NCBI GenBank assembly: GCA_038997305.1
Contig: JAWAZZ010000004.1
Location: 1 to 53,712, forward strand
Direction of reading: 5' to 3'
Source: JAHLMO01 sp038997305
GTDB taxonomy: Archaea > Aenigmatarchaeota > Aenigmatarchaeia > CG10238-14 > SpSt-28
Length of the DNA stretch: 53,712 nt
Shown here: piece by piece, positions 9,301-17,310 of the stretch
Position numbering within the stretch: the first letter of the stretch is position 1
How the letters are laid out: every line of letters starts with the position of its first letter
Position numbers and translations under genes: made by a program
The notes under the pieces: generated by a model
Database searches by the model: none
Seen by the model: only the letters and a program-made list of their open reading frames with translations
What the model was told of the DNA's origin: nothing

Positions 9301-9520
9301 ATTGCTTTGTGTTATCTACATCTGTTTGATCAAGAATTTCTTTAATTTTCTTATCTAAGCCATTTTCTTCAATATGTTTTCTATATGCGTTAGCCAATAC
9401 TACAAAACCATTAGGTACTGGAATTCCAGCATTAATTAACTCGCCAAGATTTGCGCCCTTTCCGCCAGCTATTTCAACATCATTTTTGTTTATCTCTTTT
9501 AAAAATTTTATGTATTTCAT
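6371..9520 (-). CDS. ppsA: Phosphoenolpyruvate synthase interrupted by an intein
   Basis: A 1049-residue precursor. Removing a 281-residue intein (406-686) leaves a 768-residue extein, normal for PEP synthase, which makes PEP from pyruvate, ATP and water in gluconeogenesis. Visible blocks are the ATP-binding N-domain (IAGGKGANLGELINAGIPVPNGFVV cut here for length; residues 18-41), VARSSATAEDIKEASFAGQQ (118-136) and DVEYVVENGKIYIVQSRPVT. The swivelling-domain motif TDEGGMT/SHAAIVSREMGIPC carries the phospho-accepting His688. The PEP/pyruvate barrel follows (GLMRIEFI, NPMLGWRGASRYI, GFSIGSNDLTQLILGVDRDS, ISICGQAPS). The intein separates GGMT from SHAAIV, so splicing must precede activity. Start chosen at MKYIKFL, typical for the family and probably leaderless. 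Confidence 0.96.
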   Translation of the reverse strand: MKYIKFLKEINKNDVEIAGGKGANLGELINAGIPVPNGFVVLANAYRKHIEENGLDKKIKEILDQTDVDNTKQLEENTQKIRELIRSAPIPKDVEKEIIEAYEKLSKLEGQKEIYVVARSSATAEDIKEASFAGQQETILNVRGKEKVIEAVKRCWASLFTARATFYRTKKGFDHLKVNIAVVVQKQLGKISKEDYLKGKYVAGVAFTIHPASGDKNKIVIEAHYGQGEAVVSGAVTPDTFVLDKRTGKILEKHIAKKVKMKIASGEYGIEEVEVPKELSEKPSLDEKTLKELWKILVRIEKHYNFPQDVEYVVENGKIYIVQSRPVTAFFEKKITEIDIKVKPILRGLPASGGIAFGKVKIVKNISEIHKVEEGDILVTTMTEPDMVPAMKKAAAIITDEGGMTCLAPNTKLITNYGILEAEKVYNLVAEDKPVYLLSMNLDKKLVWKRIIAAGRRKDYIYKIYVRNFFDHLYLTKDHKAIVFEDGLIKKIPISIMYRREIPLFSPINIPEKPISIKTKKLAYVIGSLIARKRLLEISENVVDENNRILSLIKSKLSDFEYDNSLLFKILNNLQIFILNLDKSSVREFIRGLLSFGNEIEIVDEECKRAVALALIKLGIVPEVINGKLIVRKNNLKKSKALKVRIDFLNKEKLEYVYNFEVYGSNEAEKNYVILTENLLPILVSNSHAAIVSREMGIPCIVGTKEATKILRENQIVTVDAYNGNVYEGRIEELLKYARKEDIEIEEARKLKTKTKILMNLGVPEAIKNYKHLPFEGIGLMRIEFIIGSYIKYHPNYLIEQGKEDEYINKLAEGIALVAKEIYPRFVVVRFSDFKTNEYAKLIGGEKYEPKENNPMLGWRGASRYISKEFEQAFRLECRAIKKVREEYRLNNVWVMIPFVRTVNELEKVLKIMEEEGLVRSKDFKVWMMAEVPSNIFLADKFSKYVDGFSIGSNDLTQLILGVDRDSAILANMGYFDERNEAVLRAIEYLIDVAHKNKVTVSICGQAPSIYPEFTEFLVKAGIDSISVNPDVVVKTKKLVYEIEKKLKK
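7463..8305 (-). other. Intein in PEP synthase with degenerate LAGLIDADG domain
   Basis: The intein is residues 406-686 of the precursor. It starts with Cys1 (CLAPNTKLI). Block B is LYLTKDHKAIV with the usual T..H pair. The C-terminal block is EKNYVILTENLLPILVSN, ending in Asn686 before Ser+1. The middle still resembles a dodecapeptide homing endonuclease, but both LAGLIDADG-like stretches have lost the acidic residue: LAYVIGSLIARKR (522-534) and VREFIRGLLSFGNEI (586-600). The residue before the terminal Asn is Ser, not the usual His. Cys1, the B-block His and Asn+Ser+1 are present, so protein splicing is plausible while DNA cleavage is unlikely. It sits one residue before the catalytic His of the host enzyme; PEP synthase inteins are known from other hyperthermophilic archaea. 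Confidence 0.9.
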
Positions 9521-9622
9521 AAATATTCTATTAGCATTAAGGATTTATATTATTTTATCTCTTTAATGTTAAACAAAAAGGTATACAAAGCTTAAATTAA
9601 AAGTTAAAAAAGAATAAGCTTT

Positions 9623-11371
9623 ATGAAAAAGAGAATTGCAGTAATTGACAGAGAGCTTTGCAGATTTGATAAATGCGGAATGCCTTGCATAGTTAAATGT
9701 CCTGTTATGATAAATAACAGAAAAGCTGTTTACTTCGATGAAGAAAAAAAGTTAATAATAATTGATGAAAATGATTGTATTGGTTGCGGAATTTGTATAA
9801 AAGTTTGTCCATTTGATGCAATAAGAATAATAAACTTTCCTAAACCTTTAGATCAAAACCCAATTCATAGATTTGGAATAAATGGTTTCGAACTCTATAA
9901 TTTACCTTTTCCTATAGAAAATAAAATTGTAGGAATAATTGGCCCGAATGGAATTGGAAAGACTTCCGCTATAAGAATTTTAATTGGTGAAATAAAACCT
10001 AATTTTGGCGAAGTAGGAAAAGAGCATGACATATCAGAATTAATAAAAATATTCAGAGGTAAAGAAATTCAAACTTATTTAGAAAAACTAAGAGAAAATA
10101 AAATTAAACTTTCTTATAAACCTCAAAGAGTAGATTTGATACCAAAAATAATAAAAGGAAAAGTTAAAGAAGTAATTGAAAAAATGGAAGAAAAAGATAA
10201 AATAACTTCAATTCTAAAAGAATTTAATATAGATTTATTAGAAAAGAATGTAGAAAATCTTAGTGGTGGAGAATTACAACTTCTAGCTATTGCAATTGCC
10301 CTATCAAAAAATTTTGATTTTTGCTATTTAGATGAGCCAACAACATTTTTAGATGTTTCTCAAAGATTTAAGCTTATAGATTTTTTAAGAAAATACCTAG
10401 AAGGAAAATCTACAATAATTGTTGATCATGATATTGCATTCTTAGATGCTTTATGTGATTATATTCACATTTTCTATGGAATACCTTCAATTTATGGAAT
10501 TGTCAGCAACTTAATGAGTTCGAGAGTTGGAATAAATAGTTTTTTTGATGGTTATATAAAAGAAGAAAACATAAGATTTAGAGATTATTCTATAAGCTTC
10601 GAAAAATCTCAACAGATTCAACCAAAAAAGGAAATCTTACTAAAGATTGAAAACTTCCAAATAAAATTAAATTCTTTTGAACTAAAAGTTGAAAATTTTG
10701 AAATAAGAAAAAAGGAGATTGTTGGAGTAATAGGCGCTAATGCCTTAGGTAAAACAACTTTTGCAAAAGTTCTCAGCAAAGAAATAAATAGTAACTTAGA
10801 TTTAAAGATTTCAGTATCTTATAAACCGCAATTCATTAACATAGAATTCGATGGAACTGTTGAAGAATATCTAAATTCTATTAAAAAAATTAGCGAGGAT
10901 GAAAAAAGAGATTTGATAAATGCGCTAAATCTTCAAAGGCTTTTATTAAAAAATATAAAAAATCTTAGTGGTGGAGAATTGCAAAGAGTTGCGATAGCTG
11001 CTTGCTTACTCAAAGATGCAGATTTATATATATTAGATGAACCATCAGCATTTCTAGATGTAGAAGAAAGAGCATCCCTAATAAAAAATCTAAAGAACTT
11101 CATAGAAAACAAAGAAAAGAGTTTCTTAATAATCGATCACGACATTACTTTTATTTCTTACATTTCGCATAGAATTCTTTTGTTCAAAGGTGTTTCCGGA
11201 AAATATGGTGTTGCTAGAATGTATGAACTAAAAGAAGGGATTAATGAATTTCTTAAAGATTTTAACATAACTTTTAGAAAAGATAAAGAATCTAATAGGC
11301 CAAGAATTAATAAATTAAATTCAAAAATCGATAGAGAACAAAAAGAAAAAGGAGTTTATTTCGATATTTAA
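9623..11371 (+). CDS. ABCE1/Rli1 ribosome recycling ATPase
   Basis: A 582-residue protein with two N-terminal 4Fe-4S clusters (Cys13/18/22/26 and Cys52/55/58/62). Two ABC domains follow: Walker A GPNGIGKT (107-114) with LSGGEL (213-218), and GANALGKT (371-378) with LSGGEL (448-453). Each has an LDEP Walker B. This is the fixed layout of ABCE1, which splits ribosomes after termination or rescue together with aRF1 or Pelota. A shortened Pelota-like gene is present at about 50 kb, so the partner may be unusual. The second P-loop reads GANALGKT rather than the common GPNGIGKT, without loss of the lysine. First gene of the long + strand series; its promoter lies in the 102 bp shared with ppsA. Confidence 0.95.
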   Translation: MKKRIAVIDRELCRFDKCGMPCIVKCPVMINNRKAVYFDEEKKLIIIDENDCIGCGICIKVCPFDAIRIINFPKPLDQNPIHRFGINGFELYNLPFPIENKIVGIIGPNGIGKTSAIRILIGEIKPNFGEVGKEHDISELIKIFRGKEIQTYLEKLRENKIKLSYKPQRVDLIPKIIKGKVKEVIEKMEEKDKITSILKEFNIDLLEKNVENLSGGELQLLAIAIALSKNFDFCYLDEPTTFLDVSQRFKLIDFLRKYLEGKSTIIVDHDIAFLDALCDYIHIFYGIPSIYGIVSNLMSSRVGINSFFDGYIKEENIRFRDYSISFEKSQQIQPKKEILLKIENFQIKLNSFELKVENFEIRKKEIVGVIGANALGKTTFAKVLSKEINSNLDLKISVSYKPQFINIEFDGTVEEYLNSIKKISEDEKRDLINALNLQRLLLKNIKNLSGGELQRVAIAACLLKDADLYILDEPSAFLDVEERASLIKNLKNFIENKEKSFLIIDHDITFISYISHRILLFKGVSGKYGVARMYELKEGINEFLKDFNITFRKDKESNRPRINKLNSKIDREQKEKGVYFDI

Positions 11372-11392
11372 CTTTTTTAAACAACTAAAATT

Positions 11393-12025
11393 ATGGTTAA
11401 GATATCGAGTTTAAAAGAGAGTAGAGATTTGAAAAGATTTTTGACAACAATAATTCTAACAGTAGCTCTAAGTTTAATTTATTTTAATTTGTTTAAACTT
11501 TTGGAAACTCCAAAAATAAATGAAATTAATAAGTTTGAAATATCTCAAGCATTTATTTGGATTGATAATGCTCAAAGAGTAAGAAACAGTAGCTATTTCT
11601 ATATTGAAAGAACTATTGAATATTCTATTTCTTATCCTTACATAGTTAGAAAGCCTTATTATTGCTACGAATTACCAAAAGAGTATAAATACTTTTCCAA
11701 AAGTTATGAAGAATTGCAAGTTTCTTATATAGACAATAAAGTTTGCTTACCTTCTCAAATTGACGAATTTATTGCAAAAAGCTATGAAATAAAAAAAGAA
11801 TTAGATTTTGTAAGAATAATGAAAGTTGAAAATGAATATAAAATCTATATTAAAAACTTTTATAATTTTCCGATGAATTTAGATTTAAGAATAGATGTTG
11901 AAAAATTAGTTGGACATAAGGCTAATATATATAGAGAAAATATTCTAATTTCTGAAAATGTTTCAATATTCTTCGATTCTAAAGTTATAGCTCCATATTC
12001 TAGTTTAGAATATGAAATTAGATAA
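11393..12025 (+). CDS. Single-pass membrane protein of unknown function
   Basis: A 210-residue protein I do not recognise. One transmembrane helix near residues 17-36 (LTTIILTVALSLIYFNLFKL) is followed by an extracytoplasmic-looking part rich in Tyr, Asn and Ser with two well-separated cysteines (YCYELPKEY and KVCLPSQID), which could form a disulfide. The last 60 residues look like a small beta domain (YKIYIKNFYNFPMNLDLRID). It is 22 nt after Rli1 and overlaps TmcA by 14 nt, so it is expressed with translation genes, but nothing shows a role in translation. The layout is close to other pilin-like and secreted proteins in this window. Function unknown. Confidence 0.75.
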   Translation: MVKISSLKESRDLKRFLTTIILTVALSLIYFNLFKLLETPKINEINKFEISQAFIWIDNAQRVRNSSYFYIERTIEYSISYPYIVRKPYYCYELPKEYKYFSKSYEELQVSYIDNKVCLPSQIDEFIAKSYEIKKELDFVRIMKVENEYKIYIKNFYNFPMNLDLRIDVEKLVGHKANIYRENILISENVSIFFDSKVIAPYSSLEYEIR

Positions 12026-14243
12026 TGTAATAGAAATTATCAAAGAGCTAAAAAAAGAAGCAAAAGAACAATTTGAAAGGAGAATTGTTGCAATATTTAC
12101 AGATAAAAAGTTAGAAGAGTTAAAACCTATATTTAAGATTTTAGAGGGTAAAAATTCTATTTTCGTTAGCTATGAAAAATTAGATTTAGAATTTTACTAT
12201 TTAGAATTTAAAGATTCTAAAAAAGTTCTTGGTCAAACATTTGATAACGCAATAATAGACATGAGAGAAAATATACATCCAGATGATATTGGAAGAATTG
12301 TTGATAGTGTTAGAGGTGGAGGAATAATAATTTTTATTTTTAGAAAATTTGACGAATTTTTAAACTATCTTCATAACTTTAAGAAAAATCTTATTTACGG
12401 AATAAATTTGGAGCCAAGAAATTTGTTTGAAGAAAGAATTTTAAAAAAATTGGAAGAAGGAAAACCAATAAGTATTATAAGAATCGAGAATGATGATGTA
12501 AAAATTCTGAAGTTGGGAAGTATAAAAAAGGATAAGTTTTCTAAGAAATCCTTGTTTATCCCAAAATCTAAAGCTCCAAAAAAGTTACTTCGCTTATGTA
12601 AAACTCAAGATCAAATAAATGTCATAAATAATTTAATAGATTTTCTTGAAAGCAACAAAAAGGTTTTCATACTAAAAGCAAATAGAGGTAGAGGAAAATC
12701 CGCAAGTTTGGGGCTATTTGTTTCATATTTATTCTACAAATTCGAAAAAGAAAAAAGAAGAATTAAAATAAGCATATGTGCATTAGAAAAAGAAAATGTT
12801 AAAGTTTTATATGAATTTCTAGTTTTAGGATTAAAAACTCTAAATATAAAGTTCAAAAAAGAAGATATGAAAATAAAATCTAATTTTTGCTATGTAGAAT
12901 ATAACGAACCAATAAAAGTTTTAGATGGAAAATTCGATATAGTAATTACTGATGAAGCTGCTGCAATATCTACAAATCTGTTAATTAGAATTGCAAAAAA
13001 TTTCGATAAATGCATATTTTCTTCTACTATCCATGGCTACGAAGGTTCTGGAAGAAGTTTTGGAATAAAGTTTAGAGAATTTTTACAAGAGGAAAAAATA
13101 GAAAGCGAAGAATATGAAATGAAAGAACCCATAAGATATTCAGAAGACGACGAAGTTGAAAAATGGATTTTTGATTTATTGCTATTAAATAGCGAACCTG
13201 CAGACTTAGAAAAAGAAGATTTGATGAAAATTTGGAAAAACGAATATGAATATTTAAAAGTTGATGTAGAAAAAGTTTTTAAAGATGAGGAATTATTAAG
13301 AAACTTTTTCGGAATTTATGTTATTGCACATTACAGAAATAGACCTAGAGATTTGGGAATTTTAGCAGATGCGCCACATCATTTTGTAAGATTAACAGTT
13401 ATAAAAGATACTAAAAAAGTTTTGAATGCATTGCATTTATGCTACGAAGGAGATTTAAGTGATGAACTAATAAACTTAATATTGGAAAAAGGAGCAAAAG
13501 AAGTTTATGGAAACATAATTCCAGGAATTCTTTTAAGGCACTATAGAGAAAAAGAAATTGCAAAACTTAAGGGAATAAGAATTGTAAGAATTGCTACCCA
13601 TCCACAAATTTTTGGTTTGGGAATTGGAAGCTATGCGTTAAAGATGCTTGAAGAGGAATTTAAAGACAAAGTTGATTATATTGGAACTGTTTTTGGAATT
13701 TCTCCAAAACTAGCAAAGTTTTGGATTAAAAATGGATTTATTCCTTTACATATCTCAGCACAAAGAAATCAAACTAGTGGCGAATATAGCACAATATGGG
13801 TTAAACCTCTAAACGAAAAGGCCAAAGAAATAATAAACAAAATATATTTTGAATTTAAACTAAGAGTTATTAACGCACTAAGCGATGCCTACTACGATAT
13901 TGAATTAGATAGTGCTTACTATCTTCTAAGCTTTCCTATAAGTTCTACATACTTTCCTATTTTAACTCACAATCAAATAAAAAGAATAGACGCTTTTTAT
14001 AAAGACTTATTACCATATGAAACTGTCTCAGATGTTGTAAAAGAAATTGCTAAATTTTTCTTTTTAACCGAATTTCAAAAAGAATTGAATGAGTTCGAGC
14101 AAAAACTTTTGATTGGAAAATTATTTTTAGGTAAAGGATGGAAAAAGCTAAGCATGGATTTGAAAAAACAATCCATAACACAAGATTTCAGAAATTTAAT
14201 TAAAAAAATGTGGGAAAAATTAAAACCTTTATTTGAAATATAA
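12012..14243 (+). CDS. tmcA: tRNA(Met) cytidine acetyltransferase TmcA (Kre33/NAT10 family)
   Basis: A 743-residue RNA acetyltransferase forming N4-acetylcytidine from acetyl-CoA with ATP hydrolysis. Order of domains: N-terminal DUF1726-like region; RecD-like helicase with Walker A ANRGRGKS (223-230) and Walker B TDEAAA (313-318); motif HYRNRPRDL (440-448); GNAT domain with the acetyl-CoA-binding loop THPQIFGLGIGSYAL (529-543); and a C-terminal tRNA-binding region. Length is close to the archaeal family norm. In hyperthermophilic archaea such as Thermococcus this enzyme modifies rRNA and tRNA at many CCG sites and supports growth at high temperature, consistent with the reverse gyrase nearby. 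It overlaps the upstream membrane-protein gene and is followed after 28 nt by S6e. Confidence 0.94.
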   Translation: MKLDNVIEIIKELKKEAKEQFERRIVAIFTDKKLEELKPIFKILEGKNSIFVSYEKLDLEFYYLEFKDSKKVLGQTFDNAIIDMRENIHPDDIGRIVDSVRGGGIIIFIFRKFDEFLNYLHNFKKNLIYGINLEPRNLFEERILKKLEEGKPISIIRIENDDVKILKLGSIKKDKFSKKSLFIPKSKAPKKLLRLCKTQDQINVINNLIDFLESNKKVFILKANRGRGKSASLGLFVSYLFYKFEKEKRRIKISICALEKENVKVLYEFLVLGLKTLNIKFKKEDMKIKSNFCYVEYNEPIKVLDGKFDIVITDEAAAISTNLLIRIAKNFDKCIFSSTIHGYEGSGRSFGIKFREFLQEEKIESEEYEMKEPIRYSEDDEVEKWIFDLLLLNSEPADLEKEDLMKIWKNEYEYLKVDVEKVFKDEELLRNFFGIYVIAHYRNRPRDLGILADAPHHFVRLTVIKDTKKVLNALHLCYEGDLSDELINLILEKGAKEVYGNIIPGILLRHYREKEIAKLKGIRIVRIATHPQIFGLGIGSYALKMLEEEFKDKVDYIGTVFGISPKLAKFWIKNGFIPLHISAQRNQTSGEYSTIWVKPLNEKAKEIINKIYFEFKLRVINALSDAYYDIELDSAYYLLSFPISSTYFPILTHNQIKRIDAFYKDLLPYETVSDVVKEIAKFFFLTEFQKELNEFEQKLLIGKLFLGKGWKKLSMDLKKQSITQDFRNLIKKMWEKLKPLFEI

Positions 14244-14244
14244 A

Positions 14245-14256
14245 CTATTTAAATTT
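14245..14256 (+). promoter_or_regulatory. Probable TATA box for S6e
   Basis: The short gap between tmcA and the S6e ATG (14272) reads CTATTTAAATTTAAAAAATG. The TATTTAAA core (14247-14254) is centred about 22 nt before the chosen ATG, where a TATA box would sit for a leaderless or nearly leaderless archaeal transcript. It supports the downstream start over an in-frame ATG at 14233, which lies inside tmcA and precedes the conserved S6e sequence. The series may therefore have an internal promoter here. Confidence 0.45.
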
Positions 14257-14271
14257 AAAAAATGTATTATT

Positions 14272-14688
14272 ATGCCAGTTTGGAAAATTGTTGTAAGCGA
14301 TCCAGAAAGTAGAAAAGCATATCAAATAGAAATAGACCAATCTTTAGCACCTCAACTAATAGGTAAAAGAATTGGAGATGTAATAGATGGTAATATTATA
14401 GGTTTGCCAGGATATCAACTCCAAATAACTGGAGGAACTGACAAAGATGGTTTTCCAATGCATCCAAATATTGAAGGTAGTGTAAAGAAAAAAGTTCTTT
14501 TAAGTTCTCCCCCATGCTTTCATCCGAGAAAAAAAGGAGAGAGAAAGAAAAAAACTGTAAGAGGTAATACAATAAGTGCTGATATAGTTCAAATAAACAT
14601 GAAAATAGTCAAAAAAGGAGATAAACCATTAGAAGAATTTGAAGTAATAAAAGCATTCTTGCAAAAGAAAGCACAATCTCAACAATGA
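14272..14688 (+). CDS. rps6e: 30S ribosomal protein S6e
   Basis: A 138-residue protein from MPVWKIVVSDPES, showing S6e signatures: IGKRIGDVIDGNIIGLPGY, ITGGTDKDGFPMHPNIEG, and RKKGERKKKTVRGNTISADI. A longer frame begins at 14233, but its first 13 residues (MKYKLFKFKKCII) match nothing in the family and overlap tmcA; the start at 14272 has a TATA box upstream and matches the conserved N-terminus. Small-subunit structural protein. The stop overlaps the aIF2-gamma ATG (ATGA), so the two are translationally coupled. Confidence 0.95.
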   Translation: MPVWKIVVSDPESRKAYQIEIDQSLAPQLIGKRIGDVIDGNIIGLPGYQLQITGGTDKDGFPMHPNIEGSVKKKVLLSSPPCFHPRKKGERKKKTVRGNTISADIVQINMKIVKKGDKPLEEFEVIKAFLQKKAQSQQ

Positions 14689-15899
14689 AAGAATTGCCTG
14701 AAATAAATATTGGCTTAGTTGGTCATGTAGCTCATGGAAAAACAATTTTAACAAAAGCATTAACAGGAAAGTTAACTCTTCAACATAGCGAAGAGCTAAA
14801 AAGGGGAATAACATTAAAATTGGGATATGCTGATGCAAAATTCTATAAATGTAATAACTGCAACTTTTACTTTTCAGATATATTAAATACAAAAACTTGT
14901 CCAAAATGTTTTTCTAAAGATGTAACATTTCTAAGAGCTGTAAGCTTTATCGATGCACCTGGTCACGAAACATTAATGAGTTTAGTTTTAACAGCTAGTA
15001 GTCTGATGGATGGTGCAATATTAGTTATTGCAGCAAACGAAAAATGTCCACAACCTCAAACAGAAGAACATCTCAAAGCACTAGAAATTGCAAACATAAC
15101 TAATGTTGTTATAGCACAAACAAAAATAGATTTAGTAAGAGATAAACAAAAAATATTAGAAAATTATCAACAAATTAAAAAGTTTATTGAAAACACAAAA
15201 ATAAAAAATGCTCCAATAATTCCTGTTTCAGCGCAGCTAAACATAAACATTGAATATTTAATTGAAGCAATTGAAAAATACATTCCAACTCCAGAGAGAA
15301 ACGAAAAGGATAACCCAATAATGTATGCTATAAGAAGTTTTGACGTTAATTTGCCTGGAACAAAAATAAAAGATTTAAAGGGTGCAATATTTGGTGGCAG
15401 CGTAGTGAAAGGAAAATTTAGAGAAAATGACGAAATAGAAATTAAACCTGCTGCATATCATAATGGAAAATTTATAGAACTTACTGCAAAAATTGTCGAA
15501 ATAAGAAAAAGCGGAATAAAAATAGAGGAAGCAACACCTGGAGGATTAATAGGTATTCAAACTGATTTAGATCCTAGTATTGCAAAAAATGATTCCCTAT
15601 CTGGAAGAATTATTGGATTGTTAAACGAACTACCAAAAGAAGTAAATAAGGCATCTTTCGAAATAAATTATTTGGAAAGAATAGGTTTACAAGAAAGGGA
15701 TATAAAAATAAAAGTTAATGACGTTCTTTTAATTAATGTCGGTCCACAAAGAAGTGTTGGAATTGTAAAAAATATAAAGGAAAACTTTATAGATTTAGAA
15801 TTGAGATATCCTATAGTAATTCAAAAAAATGACAGAATATTAGTTTCAAAACAAATTTCTGGAAATTGGAGATTAATAGGCTACGGAATATTTAAATAA
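14685..15899 (+). CDS. eif2g: Translation initiation factor aIF2 gamma subunit
   Basis: A 404-residue GTPase delivering Met-tRNAi to the ribosome. G1 is GHVAHGKT (13-20), the archaeal/eukaryotic zinc knuckle uses Cys56/Cys59 and Cys72/Cys75, G3 is DAPGHE (90-95) and G4 TKID (146-149). Domains II and III follow, with SFDVNLPGT and GGLIGIQTDLDPSIAKNDSLSG, both diagnostic for eIF2-gamma rather than EF-Tu or SelB. Length is normal. It is translationally coupled to S6e, and a new AT-rich promoter lies between it and psmA. The alpha and beta subunits are not in this window. Confidence 0.96.
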   Translation: MKELPEINIGLVGHVAHGKTILTKALTGKLTLQHSEELKRGITLKLGYADAKFYKCNNCNFYFSDILNTKTCPKCFSKDVTFLRAVSFIDAPGHETLMSLVLTASSLMDGAILVIAANEKCPQPQTEEHLKALEIANITNVVIAQTKIDLVRDKQKILENYQQIKKFIENTKIKNAPIIPVSAQLNINIEYLIEAIEKYIPTPERNEKDNPIMYAIRSFDVNLPGTKIKDLKGAIFGGSVVKGKFRENDEIEIKPAAYHNGKFIELTAKIVEIRKSGIKIEEATPGGLIGIQTDLDPSIAKNDSLSGRIIGLLNELPKEVNKASFEINYLERIGLQERDIKIKVNDVLLINVGPQRSVGIVKNIKENFIDLELRYPIVIQKNDRILVSKQISGNWRLIGYGIFK

Positions 15900-15909
15900 A
15901 TTTATATAA
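15891..15909 (+). promoter_or_regulatory. Probable TATA element upstream of psmA
   Basis: TTTAAATAAATTTATATAA ends 13 nt before the psmA ATG, with TTTAAATA centred about 26 nt upstream. It overlaps the last codons of aIF2-gamma. The distance fits a leaderless archaeal transcript, so the proteasome/exosome part of the series may be transcribed separately from the translation part. Confidence 0.4.
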
Positions 15910-15921
15910 CATATTTTTAAT

Positions 15922-16599
15922 ATGCCCGAGATGTTACCAGAATATTTGGGATATGATAGAACAATAGCAGTTTTTAGTCCAGATGGCAGATTATTCCAAG
16001 TAGAATACGCAAAAGAAGCAGGTAAAAGAGGGCCAACCGCAATAGCATTTAGATATGATAAAGGGGTGTTAATAGCTGCCGCAAAAATTGTAGACGAACT
16101 ACAAATTCCAGAAAGCATTGAAAAAATATTTAAAATTGATGATCACATTGCTATGGTCTCTAGCGGATTAATTGCTGATGCTAGATTTTTAGCAAAAATT
16201 GCAAGATATAGAGCACAATCTTATGCCATAACGTATGACGAAAAAATTGATGTAGGAGAATTAGCAAAATATATTGGAGATGAAATGCAACAATTTACAA
16301 TGTTTGGTGGTTTAAGACCTTTTGGTACTTGGTTAATAGTTGCTGGAATAGATGTAAAAGGAAAACATGTTTTTGAAATAGAACCAAGCGGAACAATATT
16401 CGAATGGAAAGCCATTGCAATAGGTAGACAATCTGAAGCTGCAATGAAAATCTTAAGACAAAAATGGAAAGAAGATATGAATAGAGAAGATGCCATAGAT
16501 TTTGCAAAAGACGTATTGAAAAAATTAGAAAAAGACGCAATAATAGAAATTGTTTATATAGAAAAAGATGTTCCATTTACTAAATTAACAAAAGAATGA
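15922..16599 (+). CDS. psmA: 20S proteasome alpha subunit
   Basis: A 225-residue alpha-type subunit. The N-terminal gate sequence YDRTIAVFSPDGRLFQVEYA contains the family's invariant residues (YDR motif, SPDGRLFQVEYA), followed by RGPTAIAFRY and a beta-sandwich typical of Ntn hydrolases (DHIAMVSSGLIADAR, FGTWLIVAGID). There is no N-terminal catalytic Thr, as expected for alpha. The partner beta gene is at 26878. Its place directly before SBDS and the exosome genes is the known proteasome-exosome superoperon of archaea. Start at MPEMLPEYLGYD fits the family. Confidence 0.96.
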   Translation: MPEMLPEYLGYDRTIAVFSPDGRLFQVEYAKEAGKRGPTAIAFRYDKGVLIAAAKIVDELQIPESIEKIFKIDDHIAMVSSGLIADARFLAKIARYRAQSYAITYDEKIDVGELAKYIGDEMQQFTMFGGLRPFGTWLIVAGIDVKGKHVFEIEPSGTIFEWKAIAIGRQSEAAMKILRQKWKEDMNREDAIDFAKDVLKKLEKDAIIEIVYIEKDVPFTKLTKE

Positions 16600-16602
16600 A
16601 AC

Positions 16603-17310
16603 ATGTCTATATCTTTGGAAAAGGCTGTAGTCGCGAGATTAGAAAGAAAAGGTAATAAATTTGAAATATTAGTAGATCCTTTCAAGGCTTTTGAATTTAA
16701 ACAAGGTAAACCTTATAAAATTGAAGAAATTTTGGCAGTAAATGATATATTTAAAGATGCAAGAAAAGCTGAAAGAGTTTCTGCAAATGAATTAAAACAA
16801 TATTTTGGGACAACAGACATATACAAGATAGCAGAAGAAATCTTGAAAAATGGGGAAATTCAAATACCCACTGAATTAAAAAGAAAACTAATAGAGGAAA
16901 AAAAGAATCAGATAATAAATCTTATATCAAAAAGATTTGTTAACCCCCAAAATGGTTTGCCTCATCCACCACAAAGAATTGCATTAGCTCTAGAACAAGC
17001 AAAAGTTAATATAGATCCGTTTATAGATGCAGAAGTTCAGCTAGAAAATATAGTAAAAGAGTTAAAAAAAATTATTCCTCTAAGAATAGAATTTAGCATT
17101 CTAGAAGTAAGAATTCCTTTAAATGTTGGAAGTAAAATAATAAATGAGCTAAAAAGAATGAAAATTAATATTTTAGAAGAGAGATGGACAGAAAACTATT
17201 TATTTATTAAAATGAAAATTATTAGTGCAACAAAAGACGAAATATTTTCGCTAATGTATAAATATAGCAAAGATATAGAGATAAAAGAAGTTGGAAAAGA
17301 ACATGGCTGA
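16603..17310 (+). CDS. sdo1: Ribosome maturation protein SDO1 (SBDS family)
   Basis: A 235-residue protein in the three-domain SBDS pattern: N-terminal FYSH domain (VVARLERKGNKFEILVDPFKAFEFKQG split here; residues 9-35), the middle helical domain (LKRKLIEEKKNQIINLISKRFVNPQ), with NGLPHPPQRI as the family signature, and a ferredoxin-like C-terminal domain. In eukaryotes SBDS helps release eIF6 from the 60S subunit; the archaeal role is presumed similar. It lies 3 nt after psmA and overlaps Rrp4 by 8 nt, the same order as in other archaea. Confidence 0.95.
   Translation: MSISLEKAVVARLERKGNKFEILVDPFKAFEFKQGKPYKIEEILAVNDIFKDARKAERVSANELKQYFGTTDIYKIAEEILKNGEIQIPTELKRKLIEEKKNQIINLISKRFVNPQNGLPHPPQRIALALEQAKVNIDPFIDAEVQLENIVKELKKIIPLRIEFSILEVRIPLNVGSKIINELKRMKINILEERWTENYLFIKMKIISATKDEIFSLMYKYSKDIEIKEVGKEHG

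Noticed and set aside
14233..14271. Longer N-terminus for S6e from an upstream ATG
   Set aside because: The extra 13 residues overlap tmcA and do not fit the S6e family; the conserved start is at 14272, with a TATA box in front.
17291..17302. TTG start for Rrp4 four codons upstream
   Set aside because: The ATG at 17303 gives the usual N-terminus and the normal overlap with SDO1.
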